Positions 17,146-26,093 of a stretch of DNA of 43,561 bases are shown here, piece by piece (within the stretch, counting starts at the first letter, position 1; each line of letters starts with the position of its first letter). This DNA is from Akkermansia sp. (lineage in GTDB: Bacteria; Verrucomicrobiota; Verrucomicrobiia; Verrucomicrobiales; Akkermansiaceae), in NCBI GenBank assembly GCA_017409465.1, contig JAFQSQ010000051.1:1-43561 (forward strand), in the 5' to 3' direction. A model generated the notes under the pieces. That model saw only the letters and a program-made list of their open reading frames with translations, did not search any database and was not told where the DNA came from. The position numbers were made by a program, and so were the translations under genes.

Positions 17146-20100
17146 TTAGCGGCTGATGATGGTTGCATTGGGCGAGAGCCCGTAGGTCTGCGGCTCGTAC
17201 ATGAGCTGGGCTTCGGCGGGCGGTGCGGTGGAGGTGCCGGCACGTTTCACACGGGCATAGTAGCTCATGTTGAGCAGGTCACGCCCGCCCCAGCGCGTGC
17301 AGAAGCCGCGCACGCGGTCGGCCAGATATTCCTTGTGGTCAAACCATGGACTCCATGTCCGCCGGGGCAGTTCCAGCCCGGCGGCCTGGCTCGGCACATT
17401 CGGGTTGATGGCTTCCATGCAGGCGGGCAGGTAGTCCTCCAGCACGAAATACTCCAGCTCCGGCGCGGCTTTGGCGCAGGTAAGCGTCACGCGCACCACA
17501 TCACCCACGCGGAACTCCGTGGCGGGTTTCCAGTTGCCCGCGGCATCCTTGATTTCGTACACGCGGGTAACTTGCAGTCCCTTTTCCGTCACGCCCGGGT
17601 ATTCTGTCTTGTCCGGCAGGGCGCGGAATTTGACGTTGAGGTAGGCTGTGCCCTGTGTGGTGGTGATGACGGTGGGCAGCTCACGGAGTTTTGCCATTGC
17701 GGGAGGCGTGTAGCGGGTGATACCGTTGCCGAGTGTCATCTGTGTGCCATCCTGCAGCTGCACGGTGGCAGAGGCTGCCTGTGCGGGGTCGAGCCGCAGG
17801 TATTCGCCCAGCGCCACGAGCATCCACCCGCTCTGCCAGGTGGTCATGTGGCGGTAATCATGACCGCGGCTACGCATCCAGTTCAGGAAGGCCGTGTGGC
17901 GTTCTGCCGGATTCCGGCGCAGGGCGGCGATGAAGCGGATATCCGTTTCGGCGCGGTGTTGCCACCATCCCACGTGGTGCTGCGGAGTGTTCGCGAGGGC
18001 ATCGCGGAGCGCAGCCGTGATGATTTCCTCCTTGTTGCAGGCGCGGCCGATGGCATAGCGGGAGTACACGGAGAGTTTTTCCCACTCCTCCTCAGTGCGG
18101 GTGGTGAGGTAGTGCCGCAGTGCCTTCATCTTCTCTTCCGGCAGGGGAATGCCGTTTTCCTCGGCCAGTGTGAATACCAGAGCCGCATGAGCACTAGCCC
18201 AGAGGCAGGATTCATCGGAATCCTCCCAGTAGCCCAGCCCTCCGTCCTCCTGCTGACGCCGGAAGAGCTTTTCCACGGCATCGGTGATGACTCTGCTGAC
18301 CTCCTGCGGGCTGATGTCCTGCATGGTGGGTGAGAAGGGAGCCAGGCGACTGTGGAAAATCCAGGGCAGCAGTCCGGAGGACGTCTGTTCCGTGCAGCCG
18401 TAGGGGTAGCTCAGCACAAAATCCATGGCAGAGGCCAGATGCAGCAGCGGGTTGGCCGACAGCTCCAGCTGCACGGAGCTGCGCCCGGAATCTGCCAGCT
18501 CGGGTGCGGGCAGCGCGGCTAGCTTCAGCGGCTCTGTCCCGGCAGTCTGAATCAGGTGGTGGGTTTCCTTGAGCACCGGAGCAGGGAAGCGCACGGGGAA
18601 GCTGCCCTCCACGGCATCGCCGCCTGCGGCGGCGACAGCTGTCCAGCGCAGGGTGTTTTCTCCCTCCGTGGCGGCGGTGAAATCAAAGAAGAGCGTGCCG
18701 GTGCTGCCGGCTTTCAGGGTGATGCTCTGTGGAGCGCCCGCCCCCTCGAGGGAGACTTGCCAAGTATCATCCTTGTCGGTGTTGTTGGTGATGGTGAGCG
18801 GGAGGCGCAGGCAGTCCCCCAGACTCATGAAGAGCGGCGTACCGGGAGTTATCATGACCGGCTGGTTGACGGTGAATTCGCCCTCAGCCTGCCCGAATCG
18901 TTTGCCGCAGCTCCCCACGGCCACGGCAAAGACGCGGTAGGTGGTGAGGGTATCCGGCAGTTTGGCAGTGGTGGAGAAGTACCCGGTCTCATCGGTGCGG
19001 AGGGCTGCCTGCCAGACCGCTACGGGGGCAAAGTTTGTCCGCAGTCGCGGAGCCTGACCTTTCTCGGTATCGGCTTCCTGTACGGCCTCTTCCATGGCCA
19101 CGGGAGCCATCGCGACTCCGAGGGCTCTTTCTGCTTCATATTCCTCTTCCTCATCGTCGTAGCCGGTGTCGCCGTCTACTGCTGCGTATGCGCGGAAGCC
19201 ACCGTTTTTCGCGGAACGCCGGGTGACATTGATAGCCGGGACTCCTCGTCCTGCGCCGATAATGCTGCCGTCCCAGACGGGGTAAAGCAGAGCCGGGGAA
19301 AGGCGGAACTCTGAGGGAACAGGCAGGGTGAAGCGACGGAAACTCAGCCTCGGCAGCCGCGCGGCGGTGAGAGCGAGCCCCCAATCCGGCAGCTTATAGG
19401 GAGCCACGGACAGCATGCCGGTATCTACAGCAAAGAGCGTGACAGCGGCTTGTCCTGCGCTGTCATCCGGCAGGGTGATGCGCCCTTTCAATTCCACCTC
19501 ATCCCCGGGTAGAACAGTCTTTTCCGGCAGAGAGAGAGCCACCTTCAGCTGCATGTCAGCACGGGGGATGGTGCAATCGTCTTCGCGGCTTATCCAGTCG
19601 GTGTACAGCCCCTCCTCCCCGGGGAGAGGCCGGAGAAGCTGGCAGCGAATCGAGCCGTTTTCCCCCTCCTGCAGGGGGAGGGAAATCGTTTCTTCGCCGC
19701 CTTTGGCCTGAAGGATGACAGGACGAGCCCCTTTGCGGGAATGCACCACCAGAAGCACGTCTCCCGGACAATGGGTTTGCAGCTTCAGCCGGAGCGCTCC
19801 GTTGTCTGCATTGACAGAAAGCCCGGTCTTTCGCTCCTCCTCACTCTCATTGTCCAGAGAGGCCACCCAGGCGTGCCAGTTGCGTCGAACCTCCAACTTG
19901 CGCCCGGCAGAATCGGTTCCGGAAATCCGGATGTCCAGATGACGAACGCCGGCGAGTTCCGGGCGCTTGAGGATATCGGTCAGCGGCAGGGGGACGCCGT
20001 CTGCACAGTTGGCGGGAACGGTGACATCCTGCTCCAGAACACATTGCTCTTCCTGCCGGGTGAAGACGATGCCGCCGGGAAGTTGTTCCCGCTTCTGCAC

Positions 20101-22926
20101 CATGGCCAATGCACGGATATGAACGGATTGCTCGCGGGCGAGAGGATTTGGGTTGGCGGCGCTTTCCATCAGCAGGAGGCGTTCGCCCTCTATTTGCGGA
20201 GTAAAGTCGGCAGCAAAAAATTGTTGGTGAATCCTTGGCAGCACCAGCTGCTCCTCACGGTCGTTGGCGATGCTGCCGTGAACGGTTAACCATGCTTTCC
20301 CCAGCGAATCAGCGGCAAACGGTGTCTTGATTTTGCCCGTGTAAGCGGCCATTCCCTGCGCATCTGTGGTCAGGCGGATGCTTTGTTGGCTGCGGGGGGA
20401 GCCTTCTCCGTCCGGAAGCAGCATCGGTTCAGAGCAGACAACCGTCAGTTGAACGGCGGCGCGGCTCAGCGGCGTTCCGTTCAAATCTGTGGCCTTGATG
20501 TTGACGGTGTATTGCTCCGGCAGGATGCTTGCCACCTGCAGCTCGGACTCTGCTTCAAAGGCATCTCTGCGGAAAATCTGGCAGGATACGGAAAGTTGTC
20601 CCCCGTTGATATTTTTCTGCCCCGGAGCAGAGACGCTGATTCTGTAATCGCCGGTGATATCTTCCTCACCCGTGGGAAGCGAGAAGCTGTGAGCCCATGC
20701 TCCGAATTCATCCGGTGTGAGGTCCTGTTGCAGCAGGCGCTCACCGTTGGGCCTGCGTACTGTCAGCGTCAGCATGTTTACCCCGGTGGGGAGGTCGCAG
20801 TCCGCATTCGGGGAGATGCTGCGCAATACCCCACGCAGGTTCACCGTATCCCCGGGGCGGTACAAGGGCCTATCTGCCAGCATCTGCATGCGCAGGGTGT
20901 TCTCCGAGCCCGATGTGGCAGAATCCGTGGAGACAAAGGTATAATCCTCCCCGGCGCATACCATGCATCCGCTCTTGTCCCAATCGCCGGTGTGGCAGAC
21001 ACCCTGTTGGATGGGGAGCTTCCGGCCGCCTTTGTCCGTCAGTTCGCCTTCGTTCACGAAAGACCCGTCACTCAGGCGGGTGAGGAAGAGCAGCCCCTCG
21101 TCAGCAGAAGCACGCAGGTCGGTCACATAGAGCGGGATGTAGCGTTCCCTCTCGAACAAATCCGCACTCAGTTCCAGCGTTTCGAGCATGTGTCGGATGG
21201 CCGGAGTGACTTTCTGCCTGACGCTGATGAGGTAGATACCGGGTTTGGTATCGCCGCCGGTGAGGGAGTCGAGGTTGATGCTGATGCTGCGGGAATGCAG
21301 CAGGTCGGAAGAGCCGCCATTGTCCACTTCGATGGTTTTCGGTTCAAAGGAACGCAGACTTCCCGGGAACTGCTGAGCCAAGAGCCCTCTGGCAAAAAGC
21401 TTCATCTCCGTTTGGATGGTGAGCTGGCGGAGCAACTTCAAGCTCTTTTCTCCGTCTTGTTTCGGGTGCAGCTTTTGGGTGCGTTCTTCTGCAGCCAGTC
21501 GGTACTTGAGGCGTTCCAGCGTGCGGACGAATCGGCTGTACTCTTCCAGTTGCTCCAATTTGTCCATTCCGCGCAGCGCCTGATCTGCGCTCATGTGGTG
21601 GGCTTTCAGCTCCAGCTTTTCCACGTTGAGCGCAGGGAGGAGGAAATAGTGGTCGCCCTTGAGCGGAATCAACGCGGTGTCCACCCCTACCTCCGGAGCG
21701 GCCGGATTGAGGCTCAGCCGGTGCAGGTGCTCGCATTCGGTGGCGAGCCCGTTGGCGGCTGCCGTTCCGGAGGGGATGATGATATCGACATCTATCGGTT
21801 TGGCCTGATTTACTTCCAGATGCAGCGAGTCAACGGTATCATTCGGGGCGTAGGTGATATCCTCGTTGCCCTGCCCACGGGGAATGATCGGGCGCCATGC
21901 GGGTTCCTCTGCGGGGGGGAGGAGGGTGAAGGTGATGTCGCTCCCGTTGACGCTGAGCGTTTTTGCCTTTCCATCCGGCGCAGTGGTTGCCTGTTGCCCG
22001 TTGGCGCGGATGATGAGATTCCGGAAGATATCCGCGATATTGTCTTTCCGCACAGGGGAGGAGAAGCTGATTTTGATTCGCATGCGGCGCGGGGTCGCTG
22101 CCTGCTTTTCCTTTTCGTCGGGGCGGGAGATGTATTGGAACACCCCGGTTCCCAATTCGCGTTCGGCGCGGTAGAAGATTTCACTCTGCTCCGGCTGCCG
22201 GAAGCCGCTTTCGTCTGTCGGGACGATGCGGAAGGCCCATTGAGAGTCCGCTTCCTGCTTCTGCGGGGCTCTGGCGATGATAAATCCGGGAACCGGGGTG
22301 TCTTTGTTCACCTGACGCCAATCTGCCTTATTCTCAGCCAGAATCTCCAGTGCCTGGGTGAGACAGCTGTCAGGAATCATGCCCAGTGTGGCCGCTTCCG
22401 TCTCGGCGGGGATGGGCTCTCCGTAAGTGATGTTTGTCCCCTTGTCATCCGTGGAGTAGGGGAGGAATTCATAGCGTACCGGTGTGCTGACGGAGAATTC
22501 CTGCGCTTCTCTGGTGAGGAAAGAGTCGGGGGTGATGCAGAATGCCGCTGTGGGGGTGCCGTCGATGGGGCAGACTTCCAATGACGGACGCGGGCAGGAG
22601 AAGGTCCATTCCGTCTGCTCCATGGGGGCATTGCTCAGGTAGATTGCCTGTCCCGGTTTGAATGCCAGACGGAACTTTGTGAAGACGGAGGTACCCTCGG
22701 CAAATTCAATGGCCAGGCGATTCTGATCCATCCAGCGGCAGGTCGGTTGGTGGTCGGCATCGCCCGTCAGGTCAAACTTATCGAGCCCGTCGCTGTGCAA
22801 CTCACTTTGCAGCACGACGGGTTCGTCAAAACGGATGCTCAGCCGTTCTCCGCGGTATTCTATGTCGGAAGCGGTTGCGACAGAGGCTGCGCCAAGAAAA
22901 AGGGGTGTCAGGTACGGTTTCATCAT
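17146..22926 (-). CDS. Secreted alpha-2-macroglobulin family protein with thioester
   Basis: A 1926-aa bacterial alpha-2-macroglobulin (A2M), expected to trap proteases that attack the periplasm or cell surface. The N-terminus MMKPYLTPLFLGAASVATAS is a signal peptide without a lipobox cysteine, so it should be soluble or only loosely attached, unlike the E. coli lipoprotein YfhM. Many macroglobulin beta-domains fill residues 30-1200. The thioester GCTEQ is at 1510-1514 (C1511), followed by the alpha-helical thioester domain and a C-terminal receptor-like domain (ITRVYEIKDA). The region about 1235-1300, just before FAPVAVWQAAL, is acidic (DDEEEEYEAE) and low complexity and probably is the protease bait. 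It has an extended -10 promoter. The often-linked pbpC gene is not adjacent; a PBP-like gene lies 6 kb away. Confidence 0.93.
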   Translation of the reverse strand: MMKPYLTPLFLGAASVATASDIEYRGERLSIRFDEPVVLQSELHSDGLDKFDLTGDADHQPTCRWMDQNRLAIEFAEGTSVFTKFRLAFKPGQAIYLSNAPMEQTEWTFSCPRPSLEVCPIDGTPTAAFCITPDSFLTREAQEFSVSTPVRYEFLPYSTDDKGTNITYGEPIPAETEAATLGMIPDSCLTQALEILAENKADWRQVNKDTPVPGFIIARAPQKQEADSQWAFRIVPTDESGFRQPEQSEIFYRAERELGTGVFQYISRPDEKEKQAATPRRMRIKISFSSPVRKDNIADIFRNLIIRANGQQATTAPDGKAKTLSVNGSDITFTLLPPAEEPAWRPIIPRGQGNEDITYAPNDTVDSLHLEVNQAKPIDVDIIIPSGTAAANGLATECEHLHRLSLNPAAPEVGVDTALIPLKGDHYFLLPALNVEKLELKAHHMSADQALRGMDKLEQLEEYSRFVRTLERLKYRLAAEERTQKLHPKQDGEKSLKLLRQLTIQTEMKLFARGLLAQQFPGSLRSFEPKTIEVDNGGSSDLLHSRSISINLDSLTGGDTKPGIYLISVRQKVTPAIRHMLETLELSADLFERERYIPLYVTDLRASADEGLLFLTRLSDGSFVNEGELTDKGGRKLPIQQGVCHTGDWDKSGCMVCAGEDYTFVSTDSATSGSENTLRMQMLADRPLYRPGDTVNLRGVLRSISPNADCDLPTGVNMLTLTVRRPNGERLLQQDLTPDEFGAWAHSFSLPTGEEDITGDYRISVSAPGQKNINGGQLSVSCQIFRRDAFEAESELQVASILPEQYTVNIKATDLNGTPLSRAAVQLTVVCSEPMLLPDGEGSPRSQQSIRLTTDAQGMAAYTGKIKTPFAADSLGKAWLTVHGSIANDREEQLVLPRIHQQFFAADFTPQIEGERLLLMESAANPNPLAREQSVHIRALAMVQKREQLPGGIVFTRQEEQCVLEQDVTVPANCADGVPLPLTDILKRPELAGVRHLDIRISGTDSAGRKLEVRRNWHAWVASLDNESEEERKTGLSVNADNGALRLKLQTHCPGDVLLVVHSRKGARPVILQAKGGEETISLPLQEGENGSIRCQLLRPLPGEEGLYTDWISREDDCTIPRADMQLKVALSLPEKTVLPGDEVELKGRITLPDDSAGQAAVTLFAVDTGMLSVAPYKLPDWGLALTAARLPRLSFRRFTLPVPSEFRLSPALLYPVWDGSIIGAGRGVPAINVTRRSAKNGGFRAYAAVDGDTGYDDEEEEYEAERALGVAMAPVAMEEAVQEADTEKGQAPRLRTNFAPVAVWQAALRTDETGYFSTTAKLPDTLTTYRVFAVAVGSCGKRFGQAEGEFTVNQPVMITPGTPLFMSLGDCLRLPLTITNNTDKDDTWQVSLEGAGAPQSITLKAGSTGTLFFDFTAATEGENTLRWTAVAAAGGDAVEGSFPVRFPAPVLKETHHLIQTAGTEPLKLAALPAPELADSGRSSVQLELSANPLLHLASAMDFVLSYPYGCTEQTSSGLLPWIFHSRLAPFSPTMQDISPQEVSRVITDAVEKLFRRQQEDGGLGYWEDSDESCLWASAHAALVFTLAEENGIPLPEEKMKALRHYLTTRTEEEWEKLSVYSRYAIGRACNKEEIITAALRDALANTPQHHVGWWQHRAETDIRFIAALRRNPAERHTAFLNWMRSRGHDYRHMTTWQSGWMLVALGEYLRLDPAQAASATVQLQDGTQMTLGNGITRYTPPAMAKLRELPTVITTTQGTAYLNVKFRALPDKTEYPGVTEKGLQVTRVYEIKDAAGNWKPATEFRVGDVVRVTLTCAKAAPELEYFVLEDYLPACMEAINPNVPSQAAGLELPRRTWSPWFDHKEYLADRVRGFCTRWGGRDLLNMSYYARVKRAGTSTAPPAEAQLMYEPQTYGLSPNATIISR

Positions 22927-22937
22927 TCTATTGTCAG

Positions 22938-22943
22938 TTTATA
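22938..22943 (-). promoter_or_regulatory. Extended -10 of A2M gene
   Basis: Minus strand TGtTATAAA, hexamer 22943-22938. No good -35 at the usual distance. Transcription would begin near 22931, five bases before the ATG. Confidence 0.35.
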
Positions 22944-23012
22944 ACAGTATGCTTCCGGATGCGAGCTAAAATTGCGTTTTTTTTGATTTATCAACCTGGG
23001 GGCACGCTTCCC

Positions 23013-23113
23013 CTCCATTCCTGCCGGGGGCAGGAATTCTTCACCACGTGCGTCAGCGAGCTTCTGAAAGCTATCGCGTGAAAGTTCCGCCGGGCTTCAC
23101 GTGAATGGGGGAG
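23013..23113. repeat. Degenerate hairpin-module element related to the one at 32.8 kb
   Basis: Begins CTCCATTCCTGCC, forms a 9-bp hairpin ATTCCTGCC/GGCAGGAAT with a GGG loop (23017-23037), and is followed by an exact TTCTTCACC (23037-23045). After it come AGCTTctgAAAGCT and a CGTGAA...TTCACG pair, and the far side reads GAATGGGGGAG, resembling an inverted copy of the start. It has no gene. It lies between the A2M gene and the lipoprotein gene downstream of the latter. Confidence 0.5.
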
Positions 23114-23121
23114 CCCCGGGA

Positions 23122-23541
23122 TTAATCACACAGGTTCTTCACGCGCTCGATGACGAGCCCGCTGCCGCTGTGTTGGGTGATGATGTATCGTGCGCGGATA
23201 TTTGCCGCCTGCAGCTCTTCGATGGTCTGCTGCACGCGGGTGCTCAGCGTGAGATCGGTGAAGAGGATAAACTCGATTCGAGCGGGTATGCCCAGCGGTT
23301 TCGGCTCGTGGCAGACCCGGTGCCGGTAGCTGTAGAGCCAATCTTCTGCCTGACGGGTGATAACGACGTATTCGCCGGTGGCTATCTGCTCGCGGAAATC
23401 GGGACGGAGCTGCTCCAGAAAGGCGAGGTTGTGTGCGATGGCGTCGCGCTGTGCTCTGTCTGCCATGGCCGGGGCGCTGTGCCCGCAGGAGAGCAGGCTC
23501 AGCGCCAGGACACATGTGGCCAGCAGACGATGGGTGTTCAT
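23122..23541 (-). CDS. Small predicted lipoprotein
   Basis: A 139-aa protein with a lipoprotein signal (MNTHRLLATCVLALSLLSCG; lipobox LLSC, acylated Cys 19). The mature part contains ITRQAEDWLYSYRH, CHEPKPLGIPARIEFILF, and a helix-turn region (VQQTIEELQAANIRARYIITQ) that looks like a small alpha/beta fold. Not recognised. It is followed by alanine racemase upstream on the same strand at 58 bp and A2M downstream at about 195 bp, so alr may drive it. A periplasmic-facing membrane anchor is the likely location. Confidence 0.7.
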   Translation of the reverse strand: MNTHRLLATCVLALSLLSCGHSAPAMADRAQRDAIAHNLAFLEQLRPDFREQIATGEYVVITRQAEDWLYSYRHRVCHEPKPLGIPARIEFILFTDLTLSTRVQQTIEELQAANIRARYIITQHSGSGLVIERVKNLCD

Positions 23542-23598
23542 TGATGTTGGGTAGTTGGTAAGAGGTCAATCATCAGCGTCAGCCTGTCCGATGCCTGC

Positions 23599-24705
23599 TC
23601 AGTCTTTGTAGACGCGGGGGACGCGGGAGGTGATGCTGGTGATGATGTTGCTGGGGATGGTGCGGGCGCGGGAGGTCAGCTCTTCCCAGGGGACGTTGGG
23701 CCCCATGATTTCGGCCACATCGCCCGGCTGTACTTCATCGAGGTGGGAGACATCGACCATAATCTGGTCCATGGTGACACGCCCGAGCACCGGGCAGTAG
23801 GAGCCGTTCAGGTAGACGCGGGCGCCCGTGTTGGAGAGGTAGTGCAGGTAGCCATCACCGAAGCCGATGCCAATGGTGGCCACGCGGGTGGGACCGGTGG
23901 TGATGTAGGTGTGGTTGTACGAGACGCCGTGGTCTCCCGGCAGGGTGCGCACCAGGGTGACGCGGCTGTAGAGGGTCAGGGTGTTCTGCAGCTCGCGGTT
24001 GTAGGGTGAGGGCATGGGCGAGTAGCCGTAGAGAATGCGTCCCAGACGCACCATATTGGTGCTGGGAGCCCGGTAGTTGAAGACGCCGGAGCTGCTGCAC
24101 AGGTGGCGGTAGGGCAGGGTCAGCGCCTGGCTCAGGTCTCGCACGGCGTGCTCATAGCTGCGAATCTGGCGGTGGGTGAAGGAGATGTCGTCGGCGGCGG
24201 CCGAGAGGTGGGAGTAGACGCCCTCGATATTGAGGTACTCGTAGGCGGCGAGCTTGTCGCGCAGCCCCGGGATATCGTTGGGCAGCAGCCCGGCGCGACC
24301 CATGCCGGTGTCGACGTTGATGTGCAGGTTGACCTTTTTGCCGTAGAGGGCCCCCAGCGAGTTGAAGTGCTCGGCCTCCTCGATGCTGCAGAGGGCGGCT
24401 CGCCAGCTGTTCTGCACCACGGCCTCACGCTCTGCCGGGAAGCAGGGTCCCAGGATAAACGGGCAGGTACGGCAGCCGGCTTCCTGCACCCGAAGTGCTT
24501 CCCCCGGAGTGGCGACACCGAAGAATTCGATATCAGCATCATCGAGGGCTTTCACTACCCCTTCCAGCCCGTGTCCGTAGGCTTCGGCTTTGACGATGGC
24601 CATGCGTTTGTGGTTCGGCATCACTCTCGCCACGATGCTGAGATTGTGGCGCATGGCTGCGGTGTCGATTTCTGCCCAGGCTCTGAAGAGGGAAGCATCC
24701 TGCAT
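23599..24705 (-). CDS. alr: Alanine racemase
   Basis: A 368-aa PLP enzyme interconverting L- and D-alanine for peptidoglycan. The PLP lysine is K39 in VKAEAYGHG (usually VKANAYGHG; here Asn is Glu). Other marks are [39 protein letters not shown] with the catalytic tyrosine, and the C-terminal [11 protein letters not shown] and [16 protein letters not shown]. All expected functional residues are present. The promoter at 24712-24740 puts transcription start on the A of the ATG. It is divergent from exbB with 125 bp between them. Confidence 0.97.
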   Translation of the reverse strand: MQDASLFRAWAEIDTAAMRHNLSIVARVMPNHKRMAIVKAEAYGHGLEGVVKALDDADIEFFGVATPGEALRVQEAGCRTCPFILGPCFPAEREAVVQNSWRAALCSIEEAEHFNSLGALYGKKVNLHINVDTGMGRAGLLPNDIPGLRDKLAAYEYLNIEGVYSHLSAAADDISFTHRQIRSYEHAVRDLSQALTLPYRHLCSSSGVFNYRAPSTNMVRLGRILYGYSPMPSPYNRELQNTLTLYSRVTLVRTLPGDHGVSYNHTYITTGPTRVATIGIGFGDGYLHYLSNTGARVYLNGSYCPVLGRVTMDQIMVDVSHLDEVQPGDVAEIMGPNVPWEELTSRARTIPSNIITSITSRVPRVYKD

Positions 24706-24711
24706 GCGGTT

Positions 24712-24740
24712 ATTTTATGCCCGACAGTCGGTAATTGCAA
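24712..24740 (-). promoter_or_regulatory. Promoter of alr, leaderless
   Basis: Minus strand: TTGCAA (24740-24735), 17-bp spacer, TAAAAT (24717-24712). Seven bases after the hexamer is the A of the alr ATG at 24705. Confidence 0.6.
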
Positions 24741-24793
24741 CTCTTATTTCCTGTGTCAGCCGCGAAAAAAACGAATGCAGACATCTATCGCGC

Positions 24794-24822
24794 TTGAAAA
24801 CGGAGCTCGGGTGCGCTATAAT
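24794..24822 (+). promoter_or_regulatory. Promoter of the exbB operon, near-leaderless
   Basis: TTGAAA (24794-24799), 17-bp spacer, consensus TATAAT (24817-24822). Transcription start expected near 24829, two bases before the first ATG (24831). No Shine-Dalgarno sequence can fit. Confidence 0.65.
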
Positions 24823-24830
24823 ACGCGCGA

Positions 24831-25580
24831 ATGATGCCAGCGTATATGATTGCCAATATAGGAAACCTCGCCGACGACTGGGGCTTGTTTGAGCTTTTTA
24901 ATAAGGGTGGCCACTTGATGTGGGCACTGTTGTTCCTTTCTGTTCTTGCCCTGATGGTGTTTTTCGTCTGTCTCTGGACGACCCGTCAGTCGGCCGTGCT
25001 GCCGCCGCGTATGGTGATGTCGGTGGAGTCCTGCATCCGCCGCAAGGACTATGCGGGGCTGATGAGTATGTGCGAGCGCGATGGCTCGAGTTTCGCCCTG
25101 ACGGTGCATGTGATTGTGATGTTCCTGCAGCGCAATCCCCGTGCTGATATCGAGGAAGTGCGCGAGGTGGCCGGTGCTGAGGCTTCCCGCCAGGCCAACA
25201 TCCTGACGCGTCAGATTAACTGGCTCTCCGATATCGGGGCTCTGGCTCCCATGATTGGTCTGCTCGGTACCGTGATTGGTATGATGAAGACGTTCATGGA
25301 GATGGCTGCCGGCAATTTCGAGGGCGTCAAGCAGATGCAGATGGCTCAGGGTATCGCAGAGGCTCTCATCACGACCGCCGGTGGTCTGGTGCTGGCTATT
25401 CCCAGCATGGCGGCCTATGTGTTTTTCCGCAGTCGTATCCAGAAGCGCATCACCGATATGGAAGTGGCCGTGACGCATATTCTCTCAGTCATAGCTGTGC
25501 AGATGGATCGCGAGCGTCGCCTGGCCGGTACATACCAGCGCGGGACGGCTGCTGAGATGATGGATGAGGACGATTATTGA
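24831..25580 (+). CDS. exbB: MotA/TolQ/ExbB proton channel protein
   Basis: A 249-aa inner-membrane protein that, with ExbD, forms a proton channel energising an outer-membrane or envelope process. An N-terminal membrane helix (about 28-48) is followed by a cytoplasmic loop and two long helices; the pore segment reads LSDIGALAPMIGLLGTVIGM and the last helix LITTAGGLVLAIPSMAAYVFF, with the conserved Thr/Ser and Pro residues of the family. Possible starts are ATG at 24831, 24834 and 24846; the first agrees with the promoter. The ExbD gene follows 18 bp later. No TonB or TolA gene is adjacent, so the client process is not defined. Confidence 0.9.
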   Translation: MMPAYMIANIGNLADDWGLFELFNKGGHLMWALLFLSVLALMVFFVCLWTTRQSAVLPPRMVMSVESCIRRKDYAGLMSMCERDGSSFALTVHVIVMFLQRNPRADIEEVREVAGAEASRQANILTRQINWLSDIGALAPMIGLLGTVIGMMKTFMEMAAGNFEGVKQMQMAQGIAEALITTAGGLVLAIPSMAAYVFFRSRIQKRITDMEVAVTHILSVIAVQMDRERRLAGTYQRGTAAEMMDEDDY

Positions 25581-25598
25581 TACTAAACCACGCTGTCC

Positions 25599-26030
25599 AT
25601 GAAGCTGAAGGCCAAATTACCGGAGCCTGTGGGCTTCCAGCTCGCGCCGATGCTGGATGTGGTGTTCCTGCTGCTTATCTTCTTCGTGGTGACGCAGAAG
25701 TTCATCCTCAACGAGCAGGACCTCAAGGTGAAGGTGCCCACGGCTCCCAAATCCACGGAGGAAACCTCGCGCGCCATCGATGAAATCATCATCAATGCCC
25801 GTGAGGAGGACGGCGAGCTCGTCATCACCATCGACCGCGAAGTCTTTACCCGCGAGAAGCTCTCGGCGCTCATGAAGCGTATGGTGGCGGTCAACCCGAG
25901 CCAGCCGGTACGCATCCGCGGAGATGCCGACATGAGCTGGCAGAAGATGGCAGACGTGATTTCCACCTGCTCGCAGGCGGGTGTGTGGAATGTGTCGTTC
26001 TCCAAGCAGATGCCCAAGGAGCAGCAGTGA
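25599..26030 (+). CDS. exbD: ExbD/TolR biopolymer transport protein
   Basis: A 143-aa partner of the ExbB protein. A short basic cytoplasmic N-terminus precedes one membrane helix with the essential aspartate D20 (APMLDVVFLLLIFF). The periplasmic domain (about 45-143) has the family pattern (VITIDREVFTREKLSALM, PVRIRGDADMSWQKMADVI). Eighteen bases separate it from exbB. The next gene, a TPR protein, follows after 63 bp. Confidence 0.93.
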   Translation: MKLKAKLPEPVGFQLAPMLDVVFLLLIFFVVTQKFILNEQDLKVKVPTAPKSTEETSRAIDEIIINAREEDGELVITIDREVFTREKLSALMKRMVAVNPSQPVRIRGDADMSWQKMADVISTCSQAGVWNVSFSKQMPKEQQ

Positions 26031-26093
26031 TTCAATACTCCGGCGGGAGACTCCCTTTACTCGTTTTACTTTAATTTTCACCGTACGAACGAT

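Noticed and set aside
20383..22584. Long open frame of 733 codons on the plus strand
   Set aside because: It lies antisense to the A2M gene; the amino-acid make-up is that of a reverse-frame shadow in GC-rich DNA and has no recognisable domain.
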